A DNA stretch of 64,000 nt from Blastochloris tepida. GTDB taxonomy: Bacteria > Pseudomonadota > Alphaproteobacteria > Rhizobiales > Xanthobacteraceae. Both the position numbers and the translations under genes were made by a program. The DNA lies in the NCBI RefSeq assembly GCF_003966715.1, contig NZ_AP018907.1, positions 670,001 to 734,000 on the forward strand. Direction: 5' to 3'. The notes under the pieces are model-generated. The model did no database searches. It was not told where the DNA came from and worked only from the letters and a program-made list of their open reading frames with translations. How positions within the stretch are numbered: the first letter of the stretch is position 1; each line of letters opens with the position of its first letter. Positions 8,820 through 22,473 of this stretch are shown here, one piece after another.

Positions 8820-10441
8820 TGGCTTACGCGATAGAAATGCGGCCCGGTGCCGGTGTCGACGACCTCGGGGGTCGAGACGTCGACCGCGTCGGTCCAGCCG
8901 CCGCCCAGCGCCTTGGCGAGGGCGATATAGTTGGTGGAAATGGCAACCCTGCTCTGCAGCAGCGAATCCTCGGCCGAGTAGAGCGAACGCTCGGCATCGA
9001 GCACGTCGAAAAAGCTGCTTGAGCCGATCTGGAACAGTTGCAGCGACAGCCGCGCCGCCTCGCGATAGCCGCGCGCGGATTCGCCGAGCCGGGCGGCCCG
9101 GGTCCGCTCCTTGGCGAGCGACACCAGCGCGTTCTCGACATCCTCCAGCGCGGTCAGCACGGCGGCGCGGAAGGCGATGTGGGACTGGTCGCGCTGGGCC
9201 TCTGCGACGCCGACTGCCGCCAAGAGGCGGCCGGCATTGAAGATCGGCACGCTGAGCTGCGGCCCCCACGACCAGCCGATGGTCGAGCTTTTGCCGAGGT
9301 CGCCGAACTTCTGGGCGCTGGTAGAGATGTTGCCGGTGAGCGTGATGGACGGATAGAGCGCGGCCTCGGCCTCGCCGATATTGGCGGTGGCCGCGGCCAG
9401 CCGGCGTTCGGCGGCGCGCACGTCCGGCCGGCTCAGCAGCACATCGGCGGGCACGCCGGGCTTCAGCGGCAGGCGCGGCGCCGGGATGCCCCGCGGCTGG
9501 GCGAGCCGGGCGGACAACGCCGACGGCTCGCGCCCGAGAAGCACGCCGAGGCGATGGACGGTCTCGGCATAGGCGATCTCCAGCGCCGGAATGTTGGCCT
9601 CGGTCGAGGCGGCCTGGGCGCTGGCCTTGGCGACATCGACCGCCGAGGCCGAGCCGGCCTCGAACTTGGCTTTGGTGATGTCGGCGGTCTGGCGCTGCGA
9701 GGCGGCGCTGCGGCGGGCCAGCGTGATGCGCGCCTGGTAGCCGCGGGCCTCGACATAGGTGGCGGCGACGTCACCGATCAGCGTCAGCAGCGTCGCGTCG
9801 AGATCGTCCCAGGCGGCGTCCAGCGCATCGTTGGCGGCCTCGACATTGCGGCGGTTGGCGCCGAACAGGTCGAGCTCCCAGGAGGCATCGAAGCCGGCCT
9901 GATAGAGCGTGTAGGGCGGGGAAGCGATGGAGCCGGCGGTGTCGGTGCTCGACGAACCGCGGCTGGTCGCCGTCTTGTTGCGGGTGACCGAGGCGAAACC
10001 ATCGACATTGGGATAGAGCACACCGATGGCCTGACGGCGCAGCGCCCGCGCCTCGCGCACCTTGGCCTTGGCGGTGGCGACATCGAGATTGCCGGCCACC
10101 GCCTCGTCGATCAAGGCGGTGAGCATGGGATCGCGCAGGCCGACCCACCAGCGGTTGAGGTCGCTCTTCGGCGCCGGCTGCGCCGCCGGCCGGTCCGCTT
10201 GCCGATCCTTGGCGGTTCCGTATTGCTTGGGCAGATCGAGCAGCGGGGTGCGGTAGTCCGGTCCGACCGCACAGCCGGCGAGGCCGAGCGCAAGCACCAA
10301 GCCGCCGGCTGCGGCGCCGTAGCGTCGCCTCCAGTGCGGTACCGCGGCCGCCAGCGCGTCACGCAGCTTCTTGTTGCCGCGCTGCCGGTTCTTCGGCCCC
10401 TGGTCGCCTCGCCTCTGGTTCCTTGGCCTCTGGTCTTCCAT
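8816..10441 (-). CDS. NodT-family outer-membrane efflux lipoprotein
   Basis: This 541-residue protein belongs to the TolC/NodT family. A hydrophobic segment ends in the lipobox LGLAGC (Cys 57), followed by AVGPDY, the typical mature start of RND/MacAB outer-membrane factors. Two repeated coiled-coil hairpin halves follow (about 110-300 and 330-520), including the conserved RPDVRAAERRLAAATANIGEAEAALYP region. The start at ATG 10441 has GGAT upstream but gives a long basic leader of about 40 residues with repetitive RGDQ/RNQRRG wording. A shorter start is possible. It is the first gene of the NodT-macA-macB operon. Confidence 0.88.
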   Translation of the reverse strand: MEDQRPRNQRRGDQGPKNRQRGNKKLRDALAAAVPHWRRRYGAAAGGLVLALGLAGCAVGPDYRTPLLDLPKQYGTAKDRQADRPAAQPAPKSDLNRWWVGLRDPMLTALIDEAVAGNLDVATAKAKVREARALRRQAIGVLYPNVDGFASVTRNKTATSRGSSSTDTAGSIASPPYTLYQAGFDASWELDLFGANRRNVEAANDALDAAWDDLDATLLTLIGDVAATYVEARGYQARITLARRSAASQRQTADITKAKFEAGSASAVDVAKASAQAASTEANIPALEIAYAETVHRLGVLLGREPSALSARLAQPRGIPAPRLPLKPGVPADVLLSRPDVRAAERRLAAATANIGEAEAALYPSITLTGNISTSAQKFGDLGKSSTIGWSWGPQLSVPIFNAGRLLAAVGVAEAQRDQSHIAFRAAVLTALEDVENALVSLAKERTRAARLGESARGYREAARLSLQLFQIGSSSFFDVLDAERSLYSAEDSLLQSRVAISTNYIALAKALGGGWTDAVDVSTPEVVDTGTGPHFYRVSQ

Positions 10442-10775
10442 TCGCACGATCCGCGGGGGGCTGGGGCGCCCGCCGGCCCTGAAGGGAGGGACGGGCGCTC
10501 CGGATGGCATCGGGCCTGTCACCCGCGCGACCGTTCGGCCGGCGGGACGCAGTAACAGCATGCCCGCCCTGGCGATGGACCGCGATGGCGGGCGGTGCGG
10601 GACGGCGTGGCCCGCCGCTTCGCTGTTCTGCTTAGCCTCGGCTTGCCCGGTTTGAAACTTAACGATTTCTAATATCGCCCGCGGCTGTTTGGCATTGCGT
10701 GTGGTGTTGCCGCAAGCCTCGCCGCCTGCCGGGTGCGTGCCGGCTGCGCGGTGTGCCGACCCGCCGCGGCGGGCG

Positions 10776-10810
10776 CCGCAAAGCCCGTTCCCGCTTTTTG
10801 CGAAGAATGC
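10776..10810 (+). repeat. Dispersed palindromic repeat, copy D (degenerate)
   Basis: The stretch CCGCAAAGCCCGTTCCCGCT followed by TTTTGCGAAGAATGC matches the 3' two-thirds of the better-preserved copies at 57115-57158 and 58228-58271. It lies between the NodT operon and the end of the SGNH gene. Confidence 0.55.
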
Positions 10811-10831
10811 GCTTCGAAGGTCTTCAGGCGT

Positions 10832-11848
10832 TCATCTTGCGCGCATGATGTCGCTGATGAGGCCGTTGGTGCGGATCAGCCTGCCCCTTGCATTGGGGTG
10901 GATCTCGGAGTCGCAGAAATACGTTCGGTCCAGCGCCGGCGTTACCGATACCAGCATGTTCTCCGGCAGCAGGGCCGACAGCTCGGCCACGAACTGCTCG
11001 GTGATCCCGCCAAGATCGGCCGCCACCGGCGGGATGGACACGATGATGGTGGCGTGGGGAAAGAGCGCACCGATCCCCTGCAGGCGCGGCAGAATGACTT
11101 CGAAGACGTCGCTCGCGCGGTTCAGGAGATGCCGCTCGCTGGTGTAGCGGCAGGCGATCAACTCGAAGTTCAGGTCGCCGTAGGAGTCGTTGATCGTGAG
11201 CTTCTCCTGCGCGCCCGAAGTCCTGCTCGGGGGGCTGAGGAGTTGCGGGACAAGAACGGCGAGCGCATACAGCAAGGGTTCGTTCGGCGTCAGCGAGATG
11301 TGGCGTTGCCGCCCGACCAGATCATGAGTCAGGTTCTCGTCCTGGCGCCGGCGTTCGACGGCAAGATCGCCGAAGGGAGCAATCGTCGACAGGACGACGA
11401 ACTTGACGCCGGCACGGACAGCACGCGGAATGCTCTCCTCGATGAATTCGAAATAGCTCTTGTCATTATGACCTTCGTGCATCAGCGAAATATTGTAGGC
11501 GCGCAAGCCGGTCTGGCCGGAGATCTGCTCAGCGCTGATGCCGAACAGGGAATTCGAGCCGCCGATGATCGCGACGTCCAGTTTTTCTGTCGCGCGTAAA
11601 TACGCGGCGCGGCGATCGACGATTTCCTGCAGATGGTCTATGTAATCGTTTTCCGAATGGCGAATATTCGAAAATATTATGTACCAGATATAGGCGATGA
11701 CCATCGTGGCCATGATCGCGCGGACCAGCGACGCCTTGCGGGTGGCTGTGGTTCTGCGCGCAGTCCCCGAAGCGCTGCCGGCGACGCCGGAGGTCAATGC
11801 GCTGCTATCCCTAACGCTGGCCGTAGACGGCATAGCTTGCGCCCCCAT
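10832..11848 (-). CDS. SGNH-fold protein, likely partner of the upstream MBOAT acyltransferase
   Basis: This 338-residue protein has one N-terminal membrane helix (about 44-60, MATMVIAYIWYIIF) and an extracytoplasmic domain of SGNH/GDSL type. The nucleophile block is IIGGSNSLFG (about 95-104) and the Asp/His block near the C-terminus is CDSEIHPNARGR. Proteins of this kind (AlgX/AlgJ, PatB, DltD-like) pass acyl groups from an MBOAT membrane acyltransferase to an exported polysaccharide. The start overlaps the MBOAT gene by 38 bases (or 23 if MPSTAS at 11833 is used), implying coupling. The exact glycan target is unknown. Confidence 0.75.
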   Translation of the reverse strand: MGAQAMPSTASVRDSSALTSGVAGSASGTARRTTATRKASLVRAIMATMVIAYIWYIIFSNIRHSENDYIDHLQEIVDRRAAYLRATEKLDVAIIGGSNSLFGISAEQISGQTGLRAYNISLMHEGHNDKSYFEFIEESIPRAVRAGVKFVVLSTIAPFGDLAVERRRQDENLTHDLVGRQRHISLTPNEPLLYALAVLVPQLLSPPSRTSGAQEKLTINDSYGDLNFELIACRYTSERHLLNRASDVFEVILPRLQGIGALFPHATIIVSIPPVAADLGGITEQFVAELSALLPENMLVSVTPALDRTYFCDSEIHPNARGRLIRTNGLISDIMRAR

Positions 11849-13100
11849 CCGACTGAATGAGCAGTATGGTCGCCGCGAGGATGAGGATCTGGCTGACGTT
11901 GGTTCTCAGGTATTTGTAGGTCCGCTGCCGGAACAGGCGCTGCCGCGCGAGCGCGAATTCCATGAAAACCAGCGTCGAGGCAAGCAGCAGGCTGATATAG
12001 GCGATAACCGGTATCTTCGCCTCGGCAATATGTGCGGGAAACGTGCTGTCGAACGTCATCTTGGCCAGGAGGCGTTCGGTGTCGCTGTCGACGAACAGCA
12101 TCCGGCCATAGACGATTGCAAACACCATCAGAATTGTCGTCATCAACCGCCGGTCCGCCTTCAGGAGCCGGATCGTCAGCCAGAAGCACACGGCGTGGAA
12201 CAGGCCCCAGATCAGGAAGTTCAGGGCCACGCCATGCCAGAGGGCCGAGCTGAGATAGACCAGAAACAGGGCGGCCGTGCCGCCGAACGCCTGTCGCGCT
12301 GGGGTATAGAACAAGGCCTTGAGAACGGTGGACAGGCTGATGTGCCAGCCACGCCAGAATTCGATGATGTTGCGCGCGGAAAACGGCTGCTGGAAGTTGA
12401 GCGGCACCTTCAGGCCTATCAGTCCGCAGGCGGCGTAGACCATCAGCGACAGGCCGGCGAAATTGAAATAGACGAACATCTCGAAGATCGCGGCAAACTG
12501 CAGGGATTTCCAGATGTTCGTGTCGTCGATCATCCAGAAGAAATTGCCGAGCGGCGCGCCGACAATCTTGAAGAAGAAGAAGCCGATGAGTGCGTAGGGA
12601 AAATAGTGCAGGAAGCGCCGCTGCAGCGTCGCATATCTGAAACGGCCGGCGGTTGTGGCGATCGGGCCGGTAAACAGCAGCAGCGGATTGACGGACGTGA
12701 CTGCGGTCGAGACCGTCAGCGACCGCAGATGGACGTGATAGGCGAGGCTGGCACCGTAGAACGACAGTCCGTAGACTGCGGGATTGGAGGAGATGACGTG
12801 GAATCCCGTCATCGTCTCGGTGACACCCAGGAACGACGTGGCGGAGATTGCAAAGAACAGCAGGTATGGCGCCACCGCCAGATTGCCGAAGCGCATCAGC
12901 ACCAGCAGGAGCGGGTGCAGAACGCCGAGAACGATCAATGTCGAATAGAGCGTCTTGATGATGAAGGGTGAGATGTCGTTCGACAGAAACGCCACCGCTG
13001 CAAGTGCCGAAAATCCGATCAGCCAGAATATGACATATTGATATACGGTCTGATCGAGCCCTGTCGCCGGCAGGCGCCATGTGGCAAGGCCACCCCACAT
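11811..13100 (-). CDS. MBOAT family membrane O-acyltransferase
   Basis: This multi-spanning protein of 429 residues (from ATG 13100) shows the family hallmarks FWRGWHISLS (about 265) and SALWHG (about 305, with the catalytic histidine). Many hydrophobic segments are present. AlgI/PatA-type members carry acyl groups across the membrane for O-acetylation of alginate, cellulose, peptidoglycan or O-antigen. The SGNH gene downstream is the expected periplasmic partner. The start is uncertain: neither ATG 13100 nor ATG 13286 has a good ribosome site, and the extra 62 residues of the longer version are hydrophilic and unlike the family. Confidence 0.82.
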   Translation of the reverse strand: MWGGLATWRLPATGLDQTVYQYVIFWLIGFSALAAVAFLSNDISPFIIKTLYSTLIVLGVLHPLLLVLMRFGNLAVAPYLLFFAISATSFLGVTETMTGFHVISSNPAVYGLSFYGASLAYHVHLRSLTVSTAVTSVNPLLLFTGPIATTAGRFRYATLQRRFLHYFPYALIGFFFFKIVGAPLGNFFWMIDDTNIWKSLQFAAIFEMFVYFNFAGLSLMVYAACGLIGLKVPLNFQQPFSARNIIEFWRGWHISLSTVLKALFYTPARQAFGGTAALFLVYLSSALWHGVALNFLIWGLFHAVCFWLTIRLLKADRRLMTTILMVFAIVYGRMLFVDSDTERLLAKMTFDSTFPAHIAEAKIPVIAYISLLLASTLVFMEFALARQRLFRQRTYKYLRTNVSQILILAATILLIQSDGGASYAVYGQR

Positions 13101-13816
13101 GATAGGGGGTCGTGCCCAAACGCGCGCAATGTTGATTGCAGGCGAACGCTGGATGGCCGGCGCATCTGCGGCGTCAGGTCTGCTCGCGTATTGACGAATG
13201 CGTTGCGGAGGCTGGCGATGACTGGCAGACGATCCTGCGTCAGATGCAGAAATATTGCCTGACAGGAAATGATATTCTGTCGCCATGTATGGATAATGAA
13301 GGACGAATGTTACGGCTGTTTGTCAGCCCCCGCGTCATCGCGCCGGAGAGGGAATATCGCGTGATGAGGCGGTTTCCGGTTGATCCCCAAGGGCTGATCT
13401 CCAAGCGCTGATCCTCGATGGATGGCGGAAACGGTCCAGCCAAAAACACAAGGTCTGCAAGAGCCTCCCCTCCGAGAACGGGATTGTTCGGCGTCCGGAC
13501 GTCGGCTCGAAGGCTTGATCGGCCAGAAACGGTCCTGCCCTGACGGCGCGCTGCGGCAGGGGGGGCTCATGCCCGCCATTTGTGCAGGCCGCGCGTTTGG
13601 CGCCGGCGGCGGCAACCGCGGCAGGCCGAAGCGTCGCCGCAGGCTGACCGTCTCAGCATTTTGGCGAGTGCAGTGCAACATTGGTTGCGCCGGGTCTCGT
13701 CCGGGGCCGTTCGGGGGCCATTTCCGGACGCTGGAGCTGATCCAGGGTGCAGTGCACCTCGTAGGACCGCGCCGTAAACGCAATCACGAAACAACAAGAA
13801 CACAGGCAACGAGAAT
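13101..13816. other. Intergenic region without a convincing gene
   Basis: This 716-base gap lies between the divergent MBOAT and BTLCP genes. Open frames here (for example rightward at 13422-13820) have arginine-rich, low-plausibility translations. The segment at 13380-13425 carries GCGGTTTCCGGTTGATCCCC, related to the hairpin at 63546-63582. Promoters for both flanking genes must lie here, but I cannot identify them. Confidence 0.5.
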
Positions 13817-14590
13817 ATGAACACGACTGGCGTGTGTGAAACGGCGAGTAGGCATCGCGCTGTTCCTCGCTTCCGCGTGGGGAACAACTTGATCTTGGCC
13901 GCGCGAGGTGTTGTTGGCGCGCTGATCTTCAGCGTGACCGTGGGCTTTGGCGGTGGCGCCGTCGCGTCTCCGCTTGGGGTGACGCGGCTCGCCAATCCGA
14001 TTCCCAAGAGCACGGCGATGACGCCGGGCGGCGCGGTGTTGGCACCGGTGGCGGCGGTTCGCTTCTGCATGGACAATGTCGGTGACTGCGAGGCGGGTGC
14101 CGCGAGCGCGGTCGCGATGACCCCGACGCGTTGGGCGGAACTCGACTCGGTCAACCGGTCGGTCAATGGGCGGATCCGGCCGCGATCGGACGCCGCGCTG
14201 GACACCTGGTCGCTCGGGGTCGTTGCGGGGGACTGCGACGACTATGCCGTGCAGAAGCGCCACGACCTCATCGCCCATGGCTGGCCGGGCAGCGCGCTGC
14301 CGCTGGCGGTGGCGCGGTTGCGCACCGGTGAGTTCCATCTGGTGGTCGTCGCTCGCACCGACCGGGGCGACTATGTGCTCGACAATCTGTTCGACCGCGT
14401 GATGCCCTGGCAGCGCACCGGCCATGACTGGATCATGCGCTCGGCCCCGGAAGATCTGCGGCTGTGGCAGTCGATCGGCAAGTCGCGGCAGCTGCGGTCG
14501 CTGCTGGAAGGCGTGGAGCCGCGTGAACGGAAGCTGCACGCCGACAAGCGCTACGCGGAAATCAGCCTCCTGCATTCTCTGGCTTCCTGA
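13817..14590 (+). CDS. Bacterial transglutaminase-like cysteine peptidase (BTLCP family)
   Basis: This 257-residue secreted protein has a hydrophobic segment at about 30-50 (GVVGALIFSVTVGFGGGAVAS), which should direct it to the periplasm. The papain-like triad is visible as GDCDDYAVQKR (Cys about 138), EFHLVVVART (His about 175) and GDYVLDN (Asp about 190). Family members such as LapG cleave surface adhesins in response to cyclic-di-GMP. This shorter alphaproteobacterial type is usually uncharacterised. No LapD-type receptor lies next to it. It is monocistronic and converges on the anf operon. Confidence 0.87.
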   Translation: MNTTGVCETASRHRAVPRFRVGNNLILAARGVVGALIFSVTVGFGGGAVASPLGVTRLANPIPKSTAMTPGGAVLAPVAAVRFCMDNVGDCEAGAASAVAMTPTRWAELDSVNRSVNGRIRPRSDAALDTWSLGVVAGDCDDYAVQKRHDLIAHGWPGSALPLAVARLRTGEFHLVVVARTDRGDYVLDNLFDRVMPWQRTGHDWIMRSAPEDLRLWQSIGKSRQLRSLLEGVEPRERKLHADKRYAEISLLHSLAS

Positions 14591-14611
14591 GCAATTCCTG
14601 CAATCTTCAGC

Positions 14612-14626
14612 CGGCGGCACCCGCCG
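14612..14626. terminator. Short hairpin between converging BTLCP and anf operons
   Basis: CGGCGG (14612-14617) and CCGCCG (14621-14626) form a 6-bp all-GC stem with a CAC loop. The 44-base gap between two converging stops makes a bidirectional terminator plausible. No T-run is present. Confidence 0.35.
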
Positions 14627-14634
14627 TGTTCCGT

Positions 14635-15177
14635 TCAGCAGGCGCAGGAGGCTGCCAAGACGGGGGCGGCGCTGCGCAGCGGCACTTGATAGCTCGCCGG
14701 CCGCGTGCCGATGCGTCTGAGCCGTTCGAGATAGCCGGCGGACAGGCCATGCGCCGTGGCGCCGGCGATGATCTGTCCGACATATTCGCTGCTCGGCAGC
14801 CGCGGCTCGCCCTCCACCGCCCGCTTGTAGAACAGCACGTCATAGAGCGTGCCGTCGCGGCCGATCACTTCGATGGGATAGTGGAAATAGGGGCCGCTGC
14901 CGTCGAGCTTGACGCCCTGGCTGGCATCGAGCCGGTCGAGATCGGAGACCGAGAGCTGATAGACGACGCCATGGACCGACGCATCGGCGCGGCGCACCAG
15001 CGTCTTCTCGGCGCCGTCCCAGGTGTCGCAGTGGCCGAAGAAGCCGAGATCGTGGTGGGGCAGCACGGCGGGCGCCACCGGCTTCGCCGCACGGCAGATG
15101 GAGGCCATGATGCCGGGGTTCATGGTCGGGCCATAGGCGAAGTAGAGGATCTGTGGCGGCTTCAGCCGGGTCATCAT
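14635..15177 (-). CDS. anfR: AnfR-like gamma-glutamylcyclotransferase-fold protein of the anf operon
   Basis: This 180-residue protein, from ATG 15177 behind AAAGGA, has the AIG2/gamma-glutamylcyclotransferase fold. ILYFAYGPTMNPGIM matches the family substrate loop (YGxxxN). It is the last gene of the Fe-nitrogenase operon, 35 bases after anfO, the position held by the gene known as anfR in Rhodobacter capsulatus, reported as needed for Fe-only diazotrophy. That symbol is assigned from position and fold, not from alignment. Its chemistry in nitrogen fixation is unknown. A C-terminal CxC (SCAC) ends the protein. Confidence 0.65.
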   Translation of the reverse strand: MMTRLKPPQILYFAYGPTMNPGIMASICRAAKPVAPAVLPHHDLGFFGHCDTWDGAEKTLVRRADASVHGVVYQLSVSDLDRLDASQGVKLDGSGPYFHYPIEVIGRDGTLYDVLFYKRAVEGEPRLPSSEYVGQIIAGATAHGLSAGYLERLRRIGTRPASYQVPLRSAAPVLAASCAC

Positions 15178-15212
15178 GCGCGCATCCTTTCGATCGGTCG
15201 GTGTCATCGGCG

Positions 15213-15854
15213 CTACTCGGCGCAAATGGTGATGGTGGACATGATGCCGTCACGCACCACGATCTCGCGCTTGAATTTGAGCCCGAGATCGCGCGTGGTG
15301 CGCCACAGCCATTTCGGGTCGTGGTCGAACACCAGCTCCAGCCGCTTGAAGGCGCGCTGCTCCAGCACCGGCAGCAGCACCGTCATCGACTCGTGGGTGC
15401 CGTCGGCGATCTGGTAGCGCGTGAGATCGGCGCGGTAGTGCGACTCCCCAACGCGCTCCAGCACAAGGACAGGCAGCGGCGGCGGATCGTCCTCCGGCGC
15501 TGCTGCCGCCATCTCGGCCTGCCGCTCGGCCTCCTTCAGCGCCACGGTGTCGAGCAGGTCGAGCACGCGGCCCTGGCTGTGCCATGTCTGGAACCCCAGC
15601 TCCTCCTGCAGCACCGCATTGAGCGCGCCCTTGGAGTTCGCCGATACGAAGACAGTGCAGTCCTCGAACTGCCCCATCACCTCGGCGAGCCGCGCCTTGA
15701 GGCCGGCGATGGTGATGGGGGCTCCGGCGCCCGGAAACGGGATGTCCCGTTCGATGATCCAGGCGCCGGAGGCGTCATCATAGAGCACGATGCGGCCGTG
15801 CTGGTGGAGGCCGGCGAGGTTGTCGTTCCCGTCGATGAAGGCTGCGATCCGCAT
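15213..15854 (-). CDS. anfO: AnfO, Fe-only nitrogenase accessory protein
   Basis: This 213-residue protein begins MRIAAFIDGNDNLAGLHQHG and contains VFVSANSKGALNAVLQEELG, both typical of the AnfO family found only with Fe-only nitrogenase. In other diazotrophs anfO is required for growth on the Fe enzyme; its molecular job is unsettled. It lies 36 bases after anfK in the same operon. A Pro/Asp/Glu-rich linker near residues 127-140 separates two predicted domains. Confidence 0.88.
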   Translation of the reverse strand: MRIAAFIDGNDNLAGLHQHGRIVLYDDASGAWIIERDIPFPGAGAPITIAGLKARLAEVMGQFEDCTVFVSANSKGALNAVLQEELGFQTWHSQGRVLDLLDTVALKEAERQAEMAAAAPEDDPPPLPVLVLERVGESHYRADLTRYQIADGTHESMTVLLPVLEQRAFKRLELVFDHDPKWLWRTTRDLGLKFKREIVVRDGIMSTITICAE

Positions 15855-15890
15855 CGCTCTCGTCCGCTCAAATGAGGTGGATTGGTCAGG

Positions 15891-17318
15891 TCACCACACG
15901 TTGAGCACCCACTCCTTGTTCTTCTTGTATTCCATGTCGGTGAACAGCGCGTTGGCCATCTGCTCGGCGAGCCAGGTGGCGCCGCCATAACCAACCACCG
16001 GATGGCGGAACATGCCGGCGCGGTCGTAGGTGGGGAAGCCGACGCGCACCATCGGGATATTGTAGTCGATCGACACGAACCGGCCCTTGGAATGGCCGAG
16101 GATCAGGTCGAGCTCGATGTCGCCTTCCTTGATGCGCCGCTCCAGCTCCCAGAAGTCGGCGTTGGTGATGATCTCCATCGGAAAATCGACGCCGTCCTGC
16201 AGCGCCTTGATGCGCGGGTCGTCGCCATAGGTGGAGTTGTCGTCGCCGAGCAGCAGCAGAACCGGCTTCATCTCAAGGTCGAGGCAGAATTCGGCGAGCC
16301 CGATGACGAGATCGGGATTGCCGTAGATCGCCACCTTTTTGTCGGCGAGGAACATGTGGGTGAGGTCGGCCAGCGCATCGATGGCGATGCCGCGCTCCTT
16401 GACCAGCGAGGGCGGGATCGGCTTGCCGGTCATCTCCTTCAGGTTCTTCAGGAAGGTGTCGGTGTTGCGGATGCCGATCGGGGTCGGGCCGATCACCGTC
16501 GGCATCTTGAACTTCTTCTGCAGGAACTGCGCGGCCTTGCCCCCCTCGTAGCGATTGAGGGCGATGGTGCCGAGCGCGTTGGCGGTGTCCTGCAGATCCT
16601 CGATGGTGGTGCCGCCGTGCGACACCGCGCTGCCGTCGGGCATGACGGGCGAGTCGAAATCCTCGATCTCGAACAGCACGGTGGCGTCGACGCCCATTTC
16701 GGCGAGAAGGTGCTTCAGCTCCTTGACGTCGCCGGGATTGACCCACCCCGTGATGAGGTTGATCTTGCCGTTGGGCTCCGACTTGGTGGCGAACTTCTTG
16801 ACGAAGTCGCGCACCGCGATGTCATAACCCGAAACCATCGAGCCGACGAAGCTCGGCGTCTTGATGACGAGGAGATGGACGTCGCGACCGGCGTACTTCA
16901 CCGGGAGGAGTTCCTCCTCCAGCTTGTTGACCACGCCGTCGCAGTCGTCGCCGATGATCTCGGTCGAGCAGGTGGTGATGATCGGCACCACCCGGACGTG
17001 GGGATAGCGCTCAAGCAGCACGTCGATGCCTTCCTCGACGCGGCCGGTGGCGCCGAACACCGCGCCGTCCTCATGCACCGAGGAGGAGGCGAGCTCGAAG
17101 CTCTCCTTCAGATGCTGCGAGATCAGGAGGCGCACGAACATCACGCAGCCCTGGCCGCCATGCACGATGCCGATGCAGTCCTTGATGCCGATGGAGGCGA
17201 ACTGCGCACCCGCCGGCTGGCAGGTGAAGATGGGGTTGATGGTGCCGACGCGCTCCTTGGCCTTGAGCTGACAGAACTTGGATTCGCAGGCTTCGACTTC
17301 ACAGGTTTCGCTGGACAT
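15891..17318 (-). CDS. anfK: Fe-only nitrogenase FeFe protein beta subunit
   Basis: This 475-residue beta subunit of the FeFe protein carries the expected P-cluster cysteines in FTCQPAGAQ, HGGQGCVMF and TTCSTEIIGDD. With AnfD and AnfG it forms the N2-reducing component, which receives electrons from AnfH. The start ATG 17318 (MSSETCEVEACES) lies 11 bases after the anfG stop; a TTG at 17333 is in frame but unlikely. The N-terminus lacks the long extension of Mo-nitrogenase NifK, which fits Anf/Vnf types. Confidence 0.95.
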   Translation of the reverse strand: MSSETCEVEACESKFCQLKAKERVGTINPIFTCQPAGAQFASIGIKDCIGIVHGGQGCVMFVRLLISQHLKESFELASSSVHEDGAVFGATGRVEEGIDVLLERYPHVRVVPIITTCSTEIIGDDCDGVVNKLEEELLPVKYAGRDVHLLVIKTPSFVGSMVSGYDIAVRDFVKKFATKSEPNGKINLITGWVNPGDVKELKHLLAEMGVDATVLFEIEDFDSPVMPDGSAVSHGGTTIEDLQDTANALGTIALNRYEGGKAAQFLQKKFKMPTVIGPTPIGIRNTDTFLKNLKEMTGKPIPPSLVKERGIAIDALADLTHMFLADKKVAIYGNPDLVIGLAEFCLDLEMKPVLLLLGDDNSTYGDDPRIKALQDGVDFPMEIITNADFWELERRIKEGDIELDLILGHSKGRFVSIDYNIPMVRVGFPTYDRAGMFRHPVVGYGGATWLAEQMANALFTDMEYKKNKEWVLNVW

Positions 17319-17329
17319 GATGGTTCCGA

Positions 17330-17746
17330 TCAATAGTGCGGCACGGTGAGTTCTTCGTTCAGCGAGCCATCGACAACGAGATAGTCGATGCGCTCGTGCA
17401 GCCGTTGCAGCAGTGTCTTGATCTCCTCCGGGGTCATATCGGCGAGCCAGGGCATGCGTTCGCGGAAGGCTTCGGCGAGGCTCACCGCCTCGGTCCAGTA
17501 GTAGCGGTCGAGCGGCGCGGTGCGCTCCACCTCCTCACCGGTGAGAAGCTGCGCGGTCCTCGGAATGATGCCGGCGTTCTGCTTCTTGCGGTCCCAGCCG
17601 CGCGAATTGAACTGCCACAGGCAGTATTTCATGATGTAGTCGACGAGCTTCTCCAGGCGCTCGTGCGTCACGGCGTCGATCGGCACGGTGAGCCCGCCAA
17701 CGACGATGCCGTCAGTGGGGGGTGCGGTCTTGGTGATGTCGTCCAT
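17330..17746 (-). CDS. anfG: Fe-only nitrogenase delta subunit
   Basis: This 138-residue delta subunit is found only in alternative (V or Fe) nitrogenases, so it identifies this operon as non-Mo. Core segments include LEKLVDYIMKYCLWQFNSRG and ERTAPLDRYYWTEAVSLAEAF. The Fe-only rather than vanadium type is inferred from adjacent AnfO and Anf3. Translation starts at ATG 17746 behind AAGGAG. It sits 11 bases after anfD and 11 bases before anfK. A short N-terminal extension (MDDITKTAPPTDGIV) makes it slightly longer than many homologues. Confidence 0.95.
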   Translation of the reverse strand: MDDITKTAPPTDGIVVGGLTVPIDAVTHERLEKLVDYIMKYCLWQFNSRGWDRKKQNAGIIPRTAQLLTGEEVERTAPLDRYYWTEAVSLAEAFRERMPWLADMTPEEIKTLLQRLHERIDYLVVDGSLNEELTVPHY

Positions 17747-17757
17747 AGCGGTCTCCT

Positions 17758-19350
<1,593 letters not shown>

Positions 19351-19404
19351 TTATGCGGGGACGATTGCGCGGGCTCAGGATCGAGTCGGGAGAGGAGGCC
19401 TGCC

Positions 19405-20640
<1,236 letters not shown>

Positions 20641-20748
20641 TCAAGCGCATGCGACCACGCGGTCGATCGAGCCGGGACAGGCCGGCCATGACCACAGCGA
20701 GTGGGTTCGACGGTGAAGTTGGAATCGAGGCGGCGCGATCTATCCGGC

Positions 20749-22374
<1,626 letters not shown>

Positions 22375-22473
22375 GGAGATCCTTCGTGCTGGAACGGGGG
22401 TGCCAAGCGCGTTATCCAAAGGCAAGTTCGATGCCATCCGGGCGGACATCGCGCCGGAGACGACGGAACGACT

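Noticed and set aside
13422-13820. Rightward 132-codon frame between MBOAT and BTLCP genes
   Set aside because: Translation is compositionally unlike the neighbours and includes palindromic repeat-like DNA; no start signal.
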